A stretch of 64,000 nucleotides of DNA from Cyclobacteriaceae bacterium (lineage in GTDB: Bacteria; Bacteroidota; Bacteroidia; Cytophagales; Cyclobacteriaceae): positions 1 to 64,000 of the forward strand of contig BQJT01000003.1 of NCBI GenBank assembly GCA_021604845.1. Direction: 5' to 3'. This document shows, in pieces, positions 27,501-36,345 of the stretch; position 1 is the first letter of the stretch; each line of letters starts with the position of its first letter. Under the pieces are notes generated by a model. It made no database searches and had not been told where the DNA came from. It was given only the letters and a program-made list of their open reading frames with translations. The translations under genes and the position numbers were made by a program.

Positions 27501-27950
27501 TTTTCTTCTTCCGATGCGAGGCTAAAGGAAAATATTCAGGAAATACCCAAAGCCCTTGACAAGATTGTACAAGTGGAAGGTAAGCAATACCAATTCATCA
27601 ACGACAAAAAGCAACTACTTCACTTCGGAGTAATTGCACAGGATTTGAAAAAATTGTTCCCAACCCTGGTTCAGGAAAACCAGCACGGATATTTATCGGT
27701 GAATTATACAGAATTGATCCCTGTTCTGGTGGAGGCCATAAAAGAACAACAGCTTACCATTAATAAACTAATTCAATCTCTGGAGGAAGGTGAATTGCTG
27801 AATAATCAATTAAAAGCCGGCCTGCAAAAACAACAACAATTAATCGATGTTCAGCAGGTAATACTAAAACAACTGCAGTTTGATAAAACCAAAATGCAGC
27901 AGGATATTGACCAGATTAAGCATTCTCTGGGCTTCGAGGCTAAAAACTAA
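24501..27950 (+). CDS. Repeat fibre protein with C-terminal S74 autoprotease/chaperone domain
   Basis: An 1149-residue secreted protein. Order: signal peptide (about 1-30); VGIGTSIPNQNAVLDLVSP, a common start of Bacteroidota fibre proteins; a globular part to about 110; a long region of short repeats with pattern AITSxEIxDGxI (about 125-340 and 420-650); five near-identical 30-residue repeats starting DLSLTGNTLS (670-871) with an insert containing ATKNYVD, a motif of phage tail fibres; a linker; and an S74 intramolecular chaperone. In that domain Ser1004-Asp1005 in SSSDARLKENI marks the self-cleavage site, and LHFGVIAQDLKK...VNYTELIPVLVEAIKEQQ and a C-terminal coiled coil follow. It should trimerise and shed about 146 C-terminal residues. 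It begins a four-gene surface locus. Confidence 0.9.
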   Translation: MVLIYLTRHRLPAIVLVMFILILSESAIKAQNTVGIGTSIPNQNAVLDLVSPTGDQGILVPRVSTSQRQAMTSSLGNTETGLVVFDSELKQFFHWVDNLWVVGLGAFSDVAGGDLQGNYPNPTLRPNAVNSATIADGSVATADLEDASVTATKVNAEGNADAILGTDSGGNPRWEPKTNFLGNGLPDGTIMIGDASNQAQSRTVSGDITLANDGIATVSDNAITGAKILDDAITASEIGTDAVGSDELATGSVTSDEILDGTITNQDLADNTIDGSKILDETITATDIATDAITSDEISSGAVGSDEIADGSIQTVDIATGAITTANIADGTIATDDIESGGNNKVLITTGAGTVFWENITLFETSTLAEGSIFVGDVSNTAAALNAKGSGRVLIGDGTSLQSLNINGDINLSATGDAQISPGVVGSTEVTDNSLTRDDIAPNAIEASELADNSVDNGALQDDAISTSKLQNNSISTQKIAADAVTSTQIVDGTILAGDLSDDAVNTSKIDGEGAANAVMTTTGSGDPQWETRSNFVTSSLPNGNIYIGDAAGVSQVQPISGDLTLSSNGNIQINSDVIGTAEIIDNAVTVDDIAPNAIESSELADNAVDAGAIQSNAVVTSKIADGAVNTSKIDGSGNNNSMLTTDGSGNPQWEAKAGLDTDPVNEIQDLSLSVNTLALSGDPTTVDLSGYLDNTDNQDLSLTGNTLSITGDATNVDLSGYLDNTDSQDLDDVLTQGNSAAGSTISNLANPANPQDAATKNYVDALAAADTDGDPNNEIQDLSLTGNTLSLTGDASTVDLSGYLDNTDAQDLSLTGNTLSITADATTVDLSGYLDNTDAQDLSLTGNILSVTGDATTVDLSGYLDNTDNQDLADVLSQGSDAGGTAISNAANPTNAQDVATKDYVDNISISASNINNNAITSTKILDGTIADVDINVSAAIDGSKINPDFGSQNIQTSGTLNSGAATVASLTVSDLAGSNDTYIGVSTINSFTINPSGVFSSSDARLKENIQEIPKALDKIVQVEGKQYQFINDKKQLLHFGVIAQDLKKLFPTLVQENQHGYLSVNYTELIPVLVEAIKEQQLTINKLIQSLEEGELLNNQLKAGLQKQQQLIDVQQVILKQLQFDKTKMQQDIDQIKHSLGFEAKN
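26508..27113 (+). repeat. Five 90-base coding repeats in fibre gene
   Basis: Units at 26508-26597 and 26598-26687, a 156-base spacer, then 26844-26933, 26934-27023 and 27024-27113. Each codes for 30 residues of the type DLSLTGNTLS...VDLSGYLDNTDxQ. DNA differs at third positions between copies, so protein sequence has been kept while DNA drifted. Confidence 0.9.
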
Positions 27951-27954
27951 ATCA

Positions 27955-29133
27955 GTGATTATCAGACTCATTTTAGTTGTAATTACCACTTTATTGGCTG
28001 GTTTTACCACTGCGGTGGCACAAGCTTTAACCAATAACAATGCGCTCATTACTGTTATGCCGTCGACCCGATTCACCATTATGGGAGGCGCGCTTAACAA
28101 CGGAGACATTGAGAATAGCGGAGCCATTTCCATATCAGGTGACTGGATGAACGTTGACACATATAGCGGCAATGGTATGTTTATCCTGAATGGTGATGGC
28201 AGGCAGAATATTGCCCATAACAGCGGAGGGGTTTACCAGTTGTACATTGAGGGTGGGGGCGAAAAAGTAATCGTCAATCCCCTTAACATACTGGACAGCC
28301 TGCACATGATACAAGGAGTGGTGACCATTGCAGATGGGGGAGCACTAACCGTTCAATCCAACGGCGGTGTATCCGGTGGTTCAGACCTATCATATGTTGA
28401 TGGGACTTTGTTGCACCAGGGGACAGGGTATAAGTATTTTCCGGTAGGGAGTAACGGAAACTTCAGGCCGGCAGAACTATTAAATGTTTCAGGAACAAAT
28501 CCAATAGTAGGCGTATCAGTTCATGAACCAAATGCAAACCCGGTGATACCGTTACAATTGCTGGCAGTTTCTGATACCAGATACTGGCAAATAACCCAAC
28601 AGTCCGGAACCTTTGACGGGTCTCAGGTCAGATTAAAAGTTGGCCCGGATGAAAAATTGGGAACAGAGGTGGACATACAGGACATTGTGGTATCTGTCTC
28701 CGACTCCATCGGGGGCTTGTTTGTAAGTTTAGGACAGGCGCTTTTTTCAGGAACCATGCTGGACGGGGAGGTAACAAGTTCACAAAATACAGCAGCAGGC
28801 TATCTGGCCATTGCCGTAGAAGGGTTTGCTGAAGAACGCGGTCTTTATGTGCCAAATGCTCTATCACCGGCAGCACCTAACCCGGAAGATCAGGTAGTTA
28901 AAGTATACGGGCAGCAAATCGTTGATGAAGATTTTATATTCCGCATTTACAATCGGTGGGGGCTGCTGATCTATGAGACCAGCTCTTTTACAGAAGCCAA
29001 TACGGTTGGATGGAGTGGGGTATCCGCCGATGGAAGTAGCGAATCAGTGGGAGTATATCAGTATACCCTGGCAGGAAGGTTCGCCAGCGGTAAATCATTT
29101 AACAGAAAAGGTACCATAAAAGTAATCAGGTGA
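27955..29133 (+). CDS. Secreted protein with type IX (gliding-motility, type B) C-terminal domain
   Basis: About 392 residues from a GTG at 27955, four bases after the fibre gene; this start gives a clean signal peptide (IIRLILVVITTLLAG...AVAQ). The middle has no recognised fold, with beta-rich sequence and a run on mean values of plain Gly/Ser/Thr-rich strands (GGALNNGDIENSGAISISGDW is a pattern seen in cell-surface proteins of Bacteroidota). The last ~95 residues (VPNALSPAAPNP, FRIYNRWGLLIYETS, GVYQYTLAGRF, KGTIKVIR) match the CHU_C/gliding-motility-associated C-terminal family used for type IX export with SprF/PorP partners. Its stop overlaps the start of porP/sprF. Confidence 0.88.
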   Translation: MIIRLILVVITTLLAGFTTAVAQALTNNNALITVMPSTRFTIMGGALNNGDIENSGAISISGDWMNVDTYSGNGMFILNGDGRQNIAHNSGGVYQLYIEGGGEKVIVNPLNILDSLHMIQGVVTIADGGALTVQSNGGVSGGSDLSYVDGTLLHQGTGYKYFPVGSNGNFRPAELLNVSGTNPIVGVSVHEPNANPVIPLQLLAVSDTRYWQITQQSGTFDGSQVRLKVGPDEKLGTEVDIQDIVVSVSDSIGGLFVSLGQALFSGTMLDGEVTSSQNTAAGYLAIAVEGFAEERGLYVPNALSPAAPNPEDQVVKVYGQQIVDEDFIFRIYNRWGLLIYETSSFTEANTVGWSGVSADGSSESVGVYQYTLAGRFASGKSFNRKGTIKVIR

Positions 29134-30182
29134 GAGGATCTATTAACAGGTTGATCATGTTTTGTGGGGCGCTTTTGCTGTTTAATACTATAACCGCTCA
29201 GGACCCGCATTTCTCCCAATACTATGCAAACCCGCTTTACCTGAATCCGGCAATGACCGGATTGGATTCCGATGTCTATTTTGGGCTGAACTACCGGTCA
29301 CAATGGAAGTCCCTGGACCTTCCGTTCGAGATTGCCCAATTTTCAATAATACATCCCATTATGGAAAGAGGTAGTCAGTTTAAGCACCGCGGAGGAGTGG
29401 GAATGTCTCTTTACCACGAAGCTGCAGGTGAGTCAAACAATTTTCAAACCTCTTCCTACACTTTCAGCGGGGCCTATAATCTTTTCCTTAAAGATGACGC
29501 TTCTCAAATGATATCGGTAGGCTTACAAGGCGGATTCATAACCAAAAGAATTAATTTCAATAATTTAAGATGGGGGTCCCAGTATGATCCATTCATTGGT
29601 TTCGACGCAAACATCACTCCATCCCTGGATCTGGGCACCGAGAGAACAACGTTCCCGGTAATACACGCCGGTGTAATATGGTACTTTGACCAATCGAAAC
29701 GTAGATTGAGATCAGGAGTAAGCGGTTTTATTGGATTTGCCGCCTCCAACCTGAATCAACCGGATGAGTCCTTCTTGCAGGAACCAGGGACTGAAAGCCC
29801 CTTGCCGGTGCTATACAAAGCACATGGCGGGCTTAATTTTAAAATGTCACCTCAAATTACCTTATCCCCAAATGTGTTATACATGCGACAGCATAATAGT
29901 CAGCAACTTAACACTGGAGTTTATTTAACTTATCAGGTTATGGGCCCAAGGTCCCGTGCCAACAAATTAAAAATGCAGTTGGGAACCTGGTACCGGTTCG
30001 ACGATGCGTTTATTATTTCCCTTGGGTTAAAAACCAGGAACATGAGCTTTGGTTTTAGTTATGATTTAAATAACTCCTCACTTCGACAGTTTACCGGCGG
30101 GAGCGGTGCCGTAGAAGCTTCTATTTCATACAGAATAATAAAGGGTAAAGGGCTAAGGAGGTTTTCAACTCCACTACTATAG
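29130..30182 (+). CDS. PorP/SprF family type IX secretion outer-membrane protein
   Basis: A 350-residue outer-membrane barrel protein of the PorP/SprF family. Seen: signal peptide, DPHFSQYYANPLYLNPAMTGL near the N-terminus, a hallmark of the family, then GLNYRSQWKSL and alternating barrel strands. Family members help particular type B cargo proteins cross or attach at the cell surface through the type IX system. GTG start at 29130 overlaps the stop of the upstream cargo-like gene by four bases, so the two are translated together and probably form a cargo/partner pair (inference). Confidence 0.93.
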   Translation: MRGSINRLIMFCGALLLFNTITAQDPHFSQYYANPLYLNPAMTGLDSDVYFGLNYRSQWKSLDLPFEIAQFSIIHPIMERGSQFKHRGGVGMSLYHEAAGESNNFQTSSYTFSGAYNLFLKDDASQMISVGLQGGFITKRINFNNLRWGSQYDPFIGFDANITPSLDLGTERTTFPVIHAGVIWYFDQSKRRLRSGVSGFIGFAASNLNQPDESFLQEPGTESPLPVLYKAHGGLNFKMSPQITLSPNVLYMRQHNSQQLNTGVYLTYQVMGPRSRANKLKMQLGTWYRFDDAFIISLGLKTRNMSFGFSYDLNNSSLRQFTGGSGAVEASISYRIIKGKGLRRFSTPLL

Positions 30183-30217
30183 TAATTAGTTGATAATATT
30201 TGGTATTTTTATCTCCC

Positions 30218-33200
30218 ATGAATTGTGCTGCCAGTCATTTTTTATTCGCTGGGTATCGTGGTCAAAGGAGGGCATCATTTCCACACTATCTGTACCAACT
30301 AAGTTTAACCATTCTATTTATAGGTCTCACCGGGCAAGTGCTAGCCCAGGACCTTGAGGGACTGTTAAAGAACGCAGATGAATATTACCAAAATGAACAA
30401 TTTCACACTGCTGCTGAATATTACCAAATAGCCTACGGACTACAGGCAAACAATCCCGAGACTAATTATCGACTGGCCCGTTCCTATCATGCAGTATTTG
30501 ACTATGCAATGGCGGCATTTTATTATGACCGGGCGCTTACTTTAGACCCAACAGCATATCCGCTGGCAGCATTCTATCTGGCCCAGATGCAAAAGTCTAT
30601 GGGAAATTTCAAGAAAGCCAGAGACAGTTTCCAACGTTTTATAAAAAACAATAACACCACTTCCTTTATTCCTGCAGGTGAACGAGAAAATTATATCAAA
30701 CAGGCAGAGATTGAAATCGAAGGTTCAACCTGGGCAATCGAACAATTAGGCAAAAGCTGGAGGGAAATGGGTTTTAATTTGATGCCTGAGCCGGTAAATT
30801 CACCCAGCAATGATTATTCGGCGGTTGCACCCGCACACGGCAGTACTATAACCATAACTTCCGGAAGAAAAGAAGCCAGGGGAGGGTTAGTGGATAATCG
30901 CTTTGGTGAACACTTTACAGATAACTTCCGATTTACCCAAGAAAACGACCAATGGGTACGGGCGGATATTTCGGACCGTTTCGACCGAACAAATACCAAG
31001 TACAGTGATGGAGTGGGAAGCTATAATACTGAGGGAGATAAATACTATTTTACCAGTTGCTATGAAGGTAACGCTTATTGCAAGCTTTATGTAACCTATC
31101 AGGAAAATGGCGTATGGAAAAACCCCAGGTTACTAAATGAAGCAGTAAATGCTCCCGGATACGATAATAAGCATCCAACCTTAACCAGCGGTGGAGATAC
31201 CCTAATCTTTGTATCCAATCGTCCAGGTGGCCCGGGTGGGAATGACATTTGGTTTTCGATATCATCAGATGGAGAAAACTGGCAAACACCCAAACCGCTT
31301 CCCGGGAAAGTGAATACACCATTTAATGAGGCATCGCCATTCTGTTTCAAAGACAATTTGCTATTCTTTAGTTCTGAGGGCCATGCGGGAATCGGTGGGA
31401 TGGATGTTTTCATGGCCAAAGATTACCAAAATGACAATGGTAGCATACAGAACCTGGGGACACCGTTTAATTCAGGATATGATGACAGTTTTTTTTCTCT
31501 CAGTGGCAGTACAGGATATGTATCTTCAAATCGACCGGGTGGATTGGGCAAATTCGATATTTATACCTTTCGAGTACCTGAAAAATCCGAAAATGTGCAT
31601 CAATACCTGGAGGAGTCCGCTGATGGCACACAATTGCGTTCCAGAATCCGGTCCAATGATGGCAGCAATCTATTTGCCTCAAGGGATGAGGACCAGTTTT
31701 ATTACGATAACCTTTCACCTGATGACAAGGCAAGACTTGAACGCATTCTTGCCATGAGAAATGGTTCGGAGGGAACATTCAAGTCGTCGGATTTATCCAA
31801 AGATGATTTCAAGTATTATAACAAATTGGATATAGCCACCAAGGCTACCATTGAGCGGTTGGCTATGAAACGCACCATGGAACTTGAAGGCCATACCGCG
31901 GGAACGGGTTTAACCTTACAAGAGAAGCTTGACTGGGAATACTACCAGAATATTGCAGATGATGAGAAAGAAATTATAGATCGAATTCTTAATGCAAAAG
32001 TAGTGGGACGGCAAATGGCAATGGACCAGCTTAGTAAAGAAGCGCAACAGTATTCTGTTGATCCTGTAAACCGGGAACGAATCGAGAGCAAAGTACAACT
32101 GGAATCTCTTAACACAATGGCTGCCAGGTTATCCGATCAGTATCGGCAAAGTATTGAAAAACTAAATAGTACCAGCGCGGACACTGAAAAGGAGCCTGTT
32201 TCCCAGGAATATGTGAATAACAGGGCTGAAGACTATGACGCTTCTATTCGGGCGTTGGGACCAGAAATATATCACTACTATCAAGGGCTAAGCCCTTCCA
32301 GGCGAGCAGATATTCACCAGTCGGTGTGGTATCAGTACATTATATCCAGTCAGCACCTGAATACAAAGGAAAAATCCACTATGCTTTCAAGCTTCGGGCT
32401 TGAAGCAGACCCTTTGGTAGTGGCACCCGGATCAACCACAGAAGAATATAATATCAGTGAGGTCAGGAAAGCAATTCAACAGAATTTAGCCAATCAATTT
32501 CCCGGGCAGGCTTCAAAACTTCAAATTGAAAAAGAATTAATTGCTCAGCGGATGATGCTTCAACAGGAGATTGATCAACTGTCTAAAAATGAGGCAGTAA
32601 CACTTGAACTTCAGCAACAAATGAAACAATTCATTGACGAGCAACAGGAGGCATCAGACCCGGAACTTGAGGCCAAAATTGTAGAACAATTTTACCGTCA
32701 ATGGTATCAATTACCGCCAGTTACACCCAGGGCGAGCTATTACTTCAATTCTTTAAGCCCCGGACATCAGTTGAGGATAGAACGGTTGGCTATGATGGTT
32801 TACAAAGAAACTGGCTCCAGGGAACTACAGGCAGAAAACGACTTTCTTGCAACACAACAAGCGGCCGATCAATGGTATTATTTGGAACTATCACCATCAG
32901 ATCAGGGCCTGGTGGATGAAATCGTTTCTCGGGGATGGAATCCAAGTGAACCATACACGGACCAACAACTCGATTTTATATCAAATTTAACAAAACTGGA
33001 ACGGGAGCGGATCGATCGATATATGGGGAATCAACCCGCGCCCAATTTTGAGGAACAGGATGACCAACATATCTCTATTTTTAACTCCAAAGAGGATCAG
33101 TCCACCGAAAAGCATTCAAAAGACCAAACTGATATTATCACCAGGTCAGAATCTGGGCAGCCCGTACAAAGCATCAGCACTTATTCCAGCACGAGAATCT

Positions 33201-33877
33201 ATTTTGACTTTGACCGTTACCAACTAAGACCGGAAGCAAGAAAAACGCTGGATGAGATAGTTGCGTTTATCAATCAAAGCGGTAAAACTACCAAAGTAGA
33301 AATCGAAGGTCATACGGATAATATTGGCAGTGAATCTTATAATCGTGAGCTAGGAAGGAAGCGAAGCCTCAGCGCTGCTAACTTTTTACAACCCAATCTA
33401 GACCAGGCTACGGTGTCTGCCAGTAGTTTGGGGGAGCTAAATCCGGAGTTCGACAACCGTACCCGCATGGGACGGCAGATGAACCGAAGGGTCGCGCTGA
33501 AAATAGCGGGAATATCATTTCAATCCCAGTTGGTGACCTATCTGCTAAAACCCAATGTGACGCTATCAGTTCTGGCTGAGGCCACCGGCATCTCAAAAGA
33601 CCAGATAATTAATTGGAATGGACTTTCAACTGAGCAATTGAGATCATATCAACCTATCAGGCTTCCTGCAAGCCTTAATATTGAGCAGTTTAAATCATTT
33701 TTATTTCTACCACCCGACGATACCAGTGAGAAAAATGTTATTTATCACACCGTGAATCGGGGGGAAAACCTGTTTAGACTGGCGCAAAGGTACCATACCA
33801 CGGTACAAACTCTGGAAGAGCTAAACAATTTAAGTGCTTCTGACCTGATGGCCGGCCAGCAACTCCGGGTGCGATAG
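30218..33877 (+). CDS. Large TPR-PD40-OmpA-LysM envelope protein
   Basis: About 1219 residues from the ATG at 30218 (an in-frame TTG six codons upstream is possible). Order: export signal ending VLAQ near residue 43; TPR units (about 45-140); PD40/WD40-like repeats (about 190-465; LTSGGDTLIFVSNRPGG, SSNRPGGLGKFDIYTF); a long mostly helical region with seven copies of a YY..LSP.....IERL motif (494-935); an OmpA-like peptidoglycan-binding domain (993-1100; FDFDRYQLRP, IEGHTDNIGS); and two LysM-like units (1106-1155 and 1174-1219). TPR-PD40-OmpA resembles PorE of the type IX system, but PorE lacks LysM and the helical repeat. Likely anchors the surface locus to peptidoglycan. Ends back to back with the GAF gene (no spacer). 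Confidence 0.9.
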   Translation: MNCAASHFLFAGYRGQRRASFPHYLYQLSLTILFIGLTGQVLAQDLEGLLKNADEYYQNEQFHTAAEYYQIAYGLQANNPETNYRLARSYHAVFDYAMAAFYYDRALTLDPTAYPLAAFYLAQMQKSMGNFKKARDSFQRFIKNNNTTSFIPAGERENYIKQAEIEIEGSTWAIEQLGKSWREMGFNLMPEPVNSPSNDYSAVAPAHGSTITITSGRKEARGGLVDNRFGEHFTDNFRFTQENDQWVRADISDRFDRTNTKYSDGVGSYNTEGDKYYFTSCYEGNAYCKLYVTYQENGVWKNPRLLNEAVNAPGYDNKHPTLTSGGDTLIFVSNRPGGPGGNDIWFSISSDGENWQTPKPLPGKVNTPFNEASPFCFKDNLLFFSSEGHAGIGGMDVFMAKDYQNDNGSIQNLGTPFNSGYDDSFFSLSGSTGYVSSNRPGGLGKFDIYTFRVPEKSENVHQYLEESADGTQLRSRIRSNDGSNLFASRDEDQFYYDNLSPDDKARLERILAMRNGSEGTFKSSDLSKDDFKYYNKLDIATKATIERLAMKRTMELEGHTAGTGLTLQEKLDWEYYQNIADDEKEIIDRILNAKVVGRQMAMDQLSKEAQQYSVDPVNRERIESKVQLESLNTMAARLSDQYRQSIEKLNSTSADTEKEPVSQEYVNNRAEDYDASIRALGPEIYHYYQGLSPSRRADIHQSVWYQYIISSQHLNTKEKSTMLSSFGLEADPLVVAPGSTTEEYNISEVRKAIQQNLANQFPGQASKLQIEKELIAQRMMLQQEIDQLSKNEAVTLELQQQMKQFIDEQQEASDPELEAKIVEQFYRQWYQLPPVTPRASYYFNSLSPGHQLRIERLAMMVYKETGSRELQAENDFLATQQAADQWYYLELSPSDQGLVDEIVSRGWNPSEPYTDQQLDFISNLTKLERERIDRYMGNQPAPNFEEQDDQHISIFNSKEDQSTEKHSKDQTDIITRSESGQPVQSISTYSSTRIYFDFDRYQLRPEARKTLDEIVAFINQSGKTTKVEIEGHTDNIGSESYNRELGRKRSLSAANFLQPNLDQATVSASSLGELNPEFDNRTRMGRQMNRRVALKIAGISFQSQLVTYLLKPNVTLSVLAEATGISKDQIINWNGLSTEQLRSYQPIRLPASLNIEQFKSFLFLPPDDTSEKNVIYHTVNRGENLFRLAQRYHTTVQTLEELNNLSASDLMAGQQLRVR

Positions 33878-36271
33878 CTATTTTTGTAGAATTGAAATTA
33901 TTTCCTCAATTTCTTGAGTGCCTAATTTTTCTTCGTGGTCTGTCTTAACCTTTATGCGTAATGCCTTAAGCCCGGTTACTCCCTGAGCATCTTCCAGAGT
34001 TAGCTGTTCCACATTTTTCTCGATTAAATTTCGATACTGCAAGTATTCACAATATTGCATATACTCCTTATTTACTTCGGGGTTGGTATAGACTACCGTG
34101 ATGGTGCCGGGTTGTGTGGCCCGCTCGCTGGAGCCCTTAATCAGTGCCTTGTCAATCCGCTTTTTGATAATTTCGTATCTCATGTTGTAAGCACCATCCA
34201 CATCGAACTTTTTCTCATCACTTCTGAACCTGATCGATAACGGTTCATCATGGACCAGGATCAATTGGGCGGTGCTCAATGCAATAGGTAACTCTGGTCC
34301 CAGTTTGTCGGCAACCTGTGTCATCTCGACCATCGTGATCAGTTGCCAGAGTCTGATGTTTGCCAGGCACATACCGTTATAAACACCATTTCTTGAAAGT
34401 GATTTTCCAACGTAAATATTATAGTCAATCCCGTCGGTTTTATACTTTTCGAAGTAATGTGGGTACATCTTTTGTGCCTCAAGTTCTTTCTCTTCCAGGA
34501 AATCGCTTAATACAGAATTGATCCTGTTAACACTCTGTTCGTATGATTTTCTTCGGTTGTAGATTACACCTAACTTCGGGTCAAGCGATTTTTTGTATCT
34601 GGCAATGTCCTGTGCGACCTCAGGAAATTCACTGGTTACAATATCAAAGAACGGTTCAACCTCCGTACCTAAAAGACGATACACTCTGCTTTCGTCCTGC
34701 GAACGTAGTTGTTTTCCGATCGACTTGATAAGTTTTTCAACCCTAAAATTAATTTCATCCAGGATAGGGAAACTTTTCAGCGCCTTAACCTTAAGGATGA
34801 TTTTCTGGGCCAGCTTAAGCTGTGCTATCAGATCCGCCTGAACCGCCTGATTTCTATGTTCTGAAGAATCGCGAATATCAGCCATACCATATAAGGGATA
34901 CACATCTTCAAAAACAATGGGTTCCATCTCGAGTTCTGTATGCCCACGATCTCTGGCATTTAAAAAACGCTCTGCAGCTTCCTGGAAACGCCACTGTACA
35001 CTACTGTGGATGGCTGTACATTTCTCCATAATAACTGCGTCAATCCTGTTACTTCTTTCTTCAACGCTTCTTTGAATTGCTATCGAGAACAACGGTATAA
35101 GTTCATCGACTCTTGTCATACTTAAGGCATTAAGCTCCTTTGAATTACATGAACCTAATTCCAGATAGCCAATGATGTTATTGTTGTATTTCAGGGGAGC
35201 AATGATCAGACTTTTTATACAAGTTTCTCCAATAGCCTTTTCAATAGCTGTGGGGGTGGTGATCTCATCCAGGTTTTCAACAATTACCACTTCCCCTGTC
35301 TCCAATACTTTTTGGTAAATTGATCCACTAAATTCCTTTCCAATATTCTTAATTCGGGCTTTACAAATCAGATCCCTCCAACTCCAATGACCGAAATTGG
35401 TTATTCCCTCACCTTCCTTGAATACACCAAGGCCAACCCGAAGATCAGGCACTTTAAATAGGCTGCGCACATTGTGGCGGATTTTCTCAAACTGATCTTC
35501 ACGTAACAGGGCATCACTTTCCAGCAGATTGTTTTTTAGCTGAGAAAGCAGTTCATCCAGTGTTACGTTGACCAGCGTGCAGATTACAAAGCCGGAGATC
35601 TCAAAATTCTCTGGTGGCAGATGACGCTTCCATACTTCAACATCTTCAATATTTTTAAGCAAATCATCAATGTCACCATCGCTTAGTTCTTTCAGCTCAC
35701 CCTTGACCCGAATATCTACAAAATCCGCATTGATAGTCATTTTATAAAACATATCCAGACCGGTTTCAGTGTCCTTCATTCGAAAAATGAAGGGCGTTTC
35801 CAAAGGAATGAATCGCTGATAAAACTTGGCTAGTAAAGTTCTGCAGGCGTGTATGAATTTGGCATAGTGTAACAGTTCAGGGTCAAAATTATAGGGAAGA
35901 CCAAGTGTTCCGCCATTGTTTTCTACGATGCTCCTAAACCGATGGGAAGCAGCAATTTGATCAAAAACAAACGGTGGAGTAACTGCTTTTATCTCGTTAA
36001 ACTCAAGTGCCTTTGGAAAAACTGCAGACATAAGCTTGTCTATAACCATCTTATGTTTTTTTGCGAAGGCATTATGGTTTTTAATCGGTTTACGTAATGC
36101 TGGAATTTTATCTACTTCAGCTAGCACCGATCGCGCATAAATTTGCTCTTCTTCTGAGCCCTCACTGGCCATTGATTCCCAATACCTGATGATGGGCAAG
36201 AAGCTTAAGTGTATACTAAACGGAAAGCACTCCATCTGTTTCGCCATTGCTTTCATTGCTATTTTGTCCAT
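33878..36271 (-). CDS. GAF domain protein of unknown function
   Basis: A 797-residue cytoplasmic protein without signal or membrane segments. The only domain I recognise is a GAF-like fold at about 290-420 (ITNFGHWSWRD, GEVVIVENLDEITTPTAIEK, KSLIIAPLKYNNNIIGYLELGS), the shape used for binding small ligands or nucleotides. The rest is helical. No output domain (kinase, cyclase, GGDEF, HTH) is visible. Related large proteins are found in Cytophagales and Sphingobacteria (recollection). Stop codon abuts the stop of the convergent OmpA-LysM gene. Confidence 0.7.
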   Translation of the reverse strand: MDKIAMKAMAKQMECFPFSIHLSFLPIIRYWESMASEGSEEEQIYARSVLAEVDKIPALRKPIKNHNAFAKKHKMVIDKLMSAVFPKALEFNEIKAVTPPFVFDQIAASHRFRSIVENNGGTLGLPYNFDPELLHYAKFIHACRTLLAKFYQRFIPLETPFIFRMKDTETGLDMFYKMTINADFVDIRVKGELKELSDGDIDDLLKNIEDVEVWKRHLPPENFEISGFVICTLVNVTLDELLSQLKNNLLESDALLREDQFEKIRHNVRSLFKVPDLRVGLGVFKEGEGITNFGHWSWRDLICKARIKNIGKEFSGSIYQKVLETGEVVIVENLDEITTPTAIEKAIGETCIKSLIIAPLKYNNNIIGYLELGSCNSKELNALSMTRVDELIPLFSIAIQRSVEERSNRIDAVIMEKCTAIHSSVQWRFQEAAERFLNARDRGHTELEMEPIVFEDVYPLYGMADIRDSSEHRNQAVQADLIAQLKLAQKIILKVKALKSFPILDEINFRVEKLIKSIGKQLRSQDESRVYRLLGTEVEPFFDIVTSEFPEVAQDIARYKKSLDPKLGVIYNRRKSYEQSVNRINSVLSDFLEEKELEAQKMYPHYFEKYKTDGIDYNIYVGKSLSRNGVYNGMCLANIRLWQLITMVEMTQVADKLGPELPIALSTAQLILVHDEPLSIRFRSDEKKFDVDGAYNMRYEIIKKRIDKALIKGSSERATQPGTITVVYTNPEVNKEYMQYCEYLQYRNLIEKNVEQLTLEDAQGVTGLKALRIKVKTDHEEKLGTQEIEEIISILQK

Positions 36272-36345
36272 TTTTCCCGGTTTCTTGAAGTAATTGAGCT
36301 AAGACTCTGGTTAATTCTTACGCTAAACCTAATACCAATGTTGCT

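Noticed and set aside
24501-27950. Prophage tail-fibre gene
   Set aside because: The S74 domain and ATKNYVD motif are phage-like, but no other phage genes, integrase or attachment sites are present, and neighbours are type IX secretion genes.
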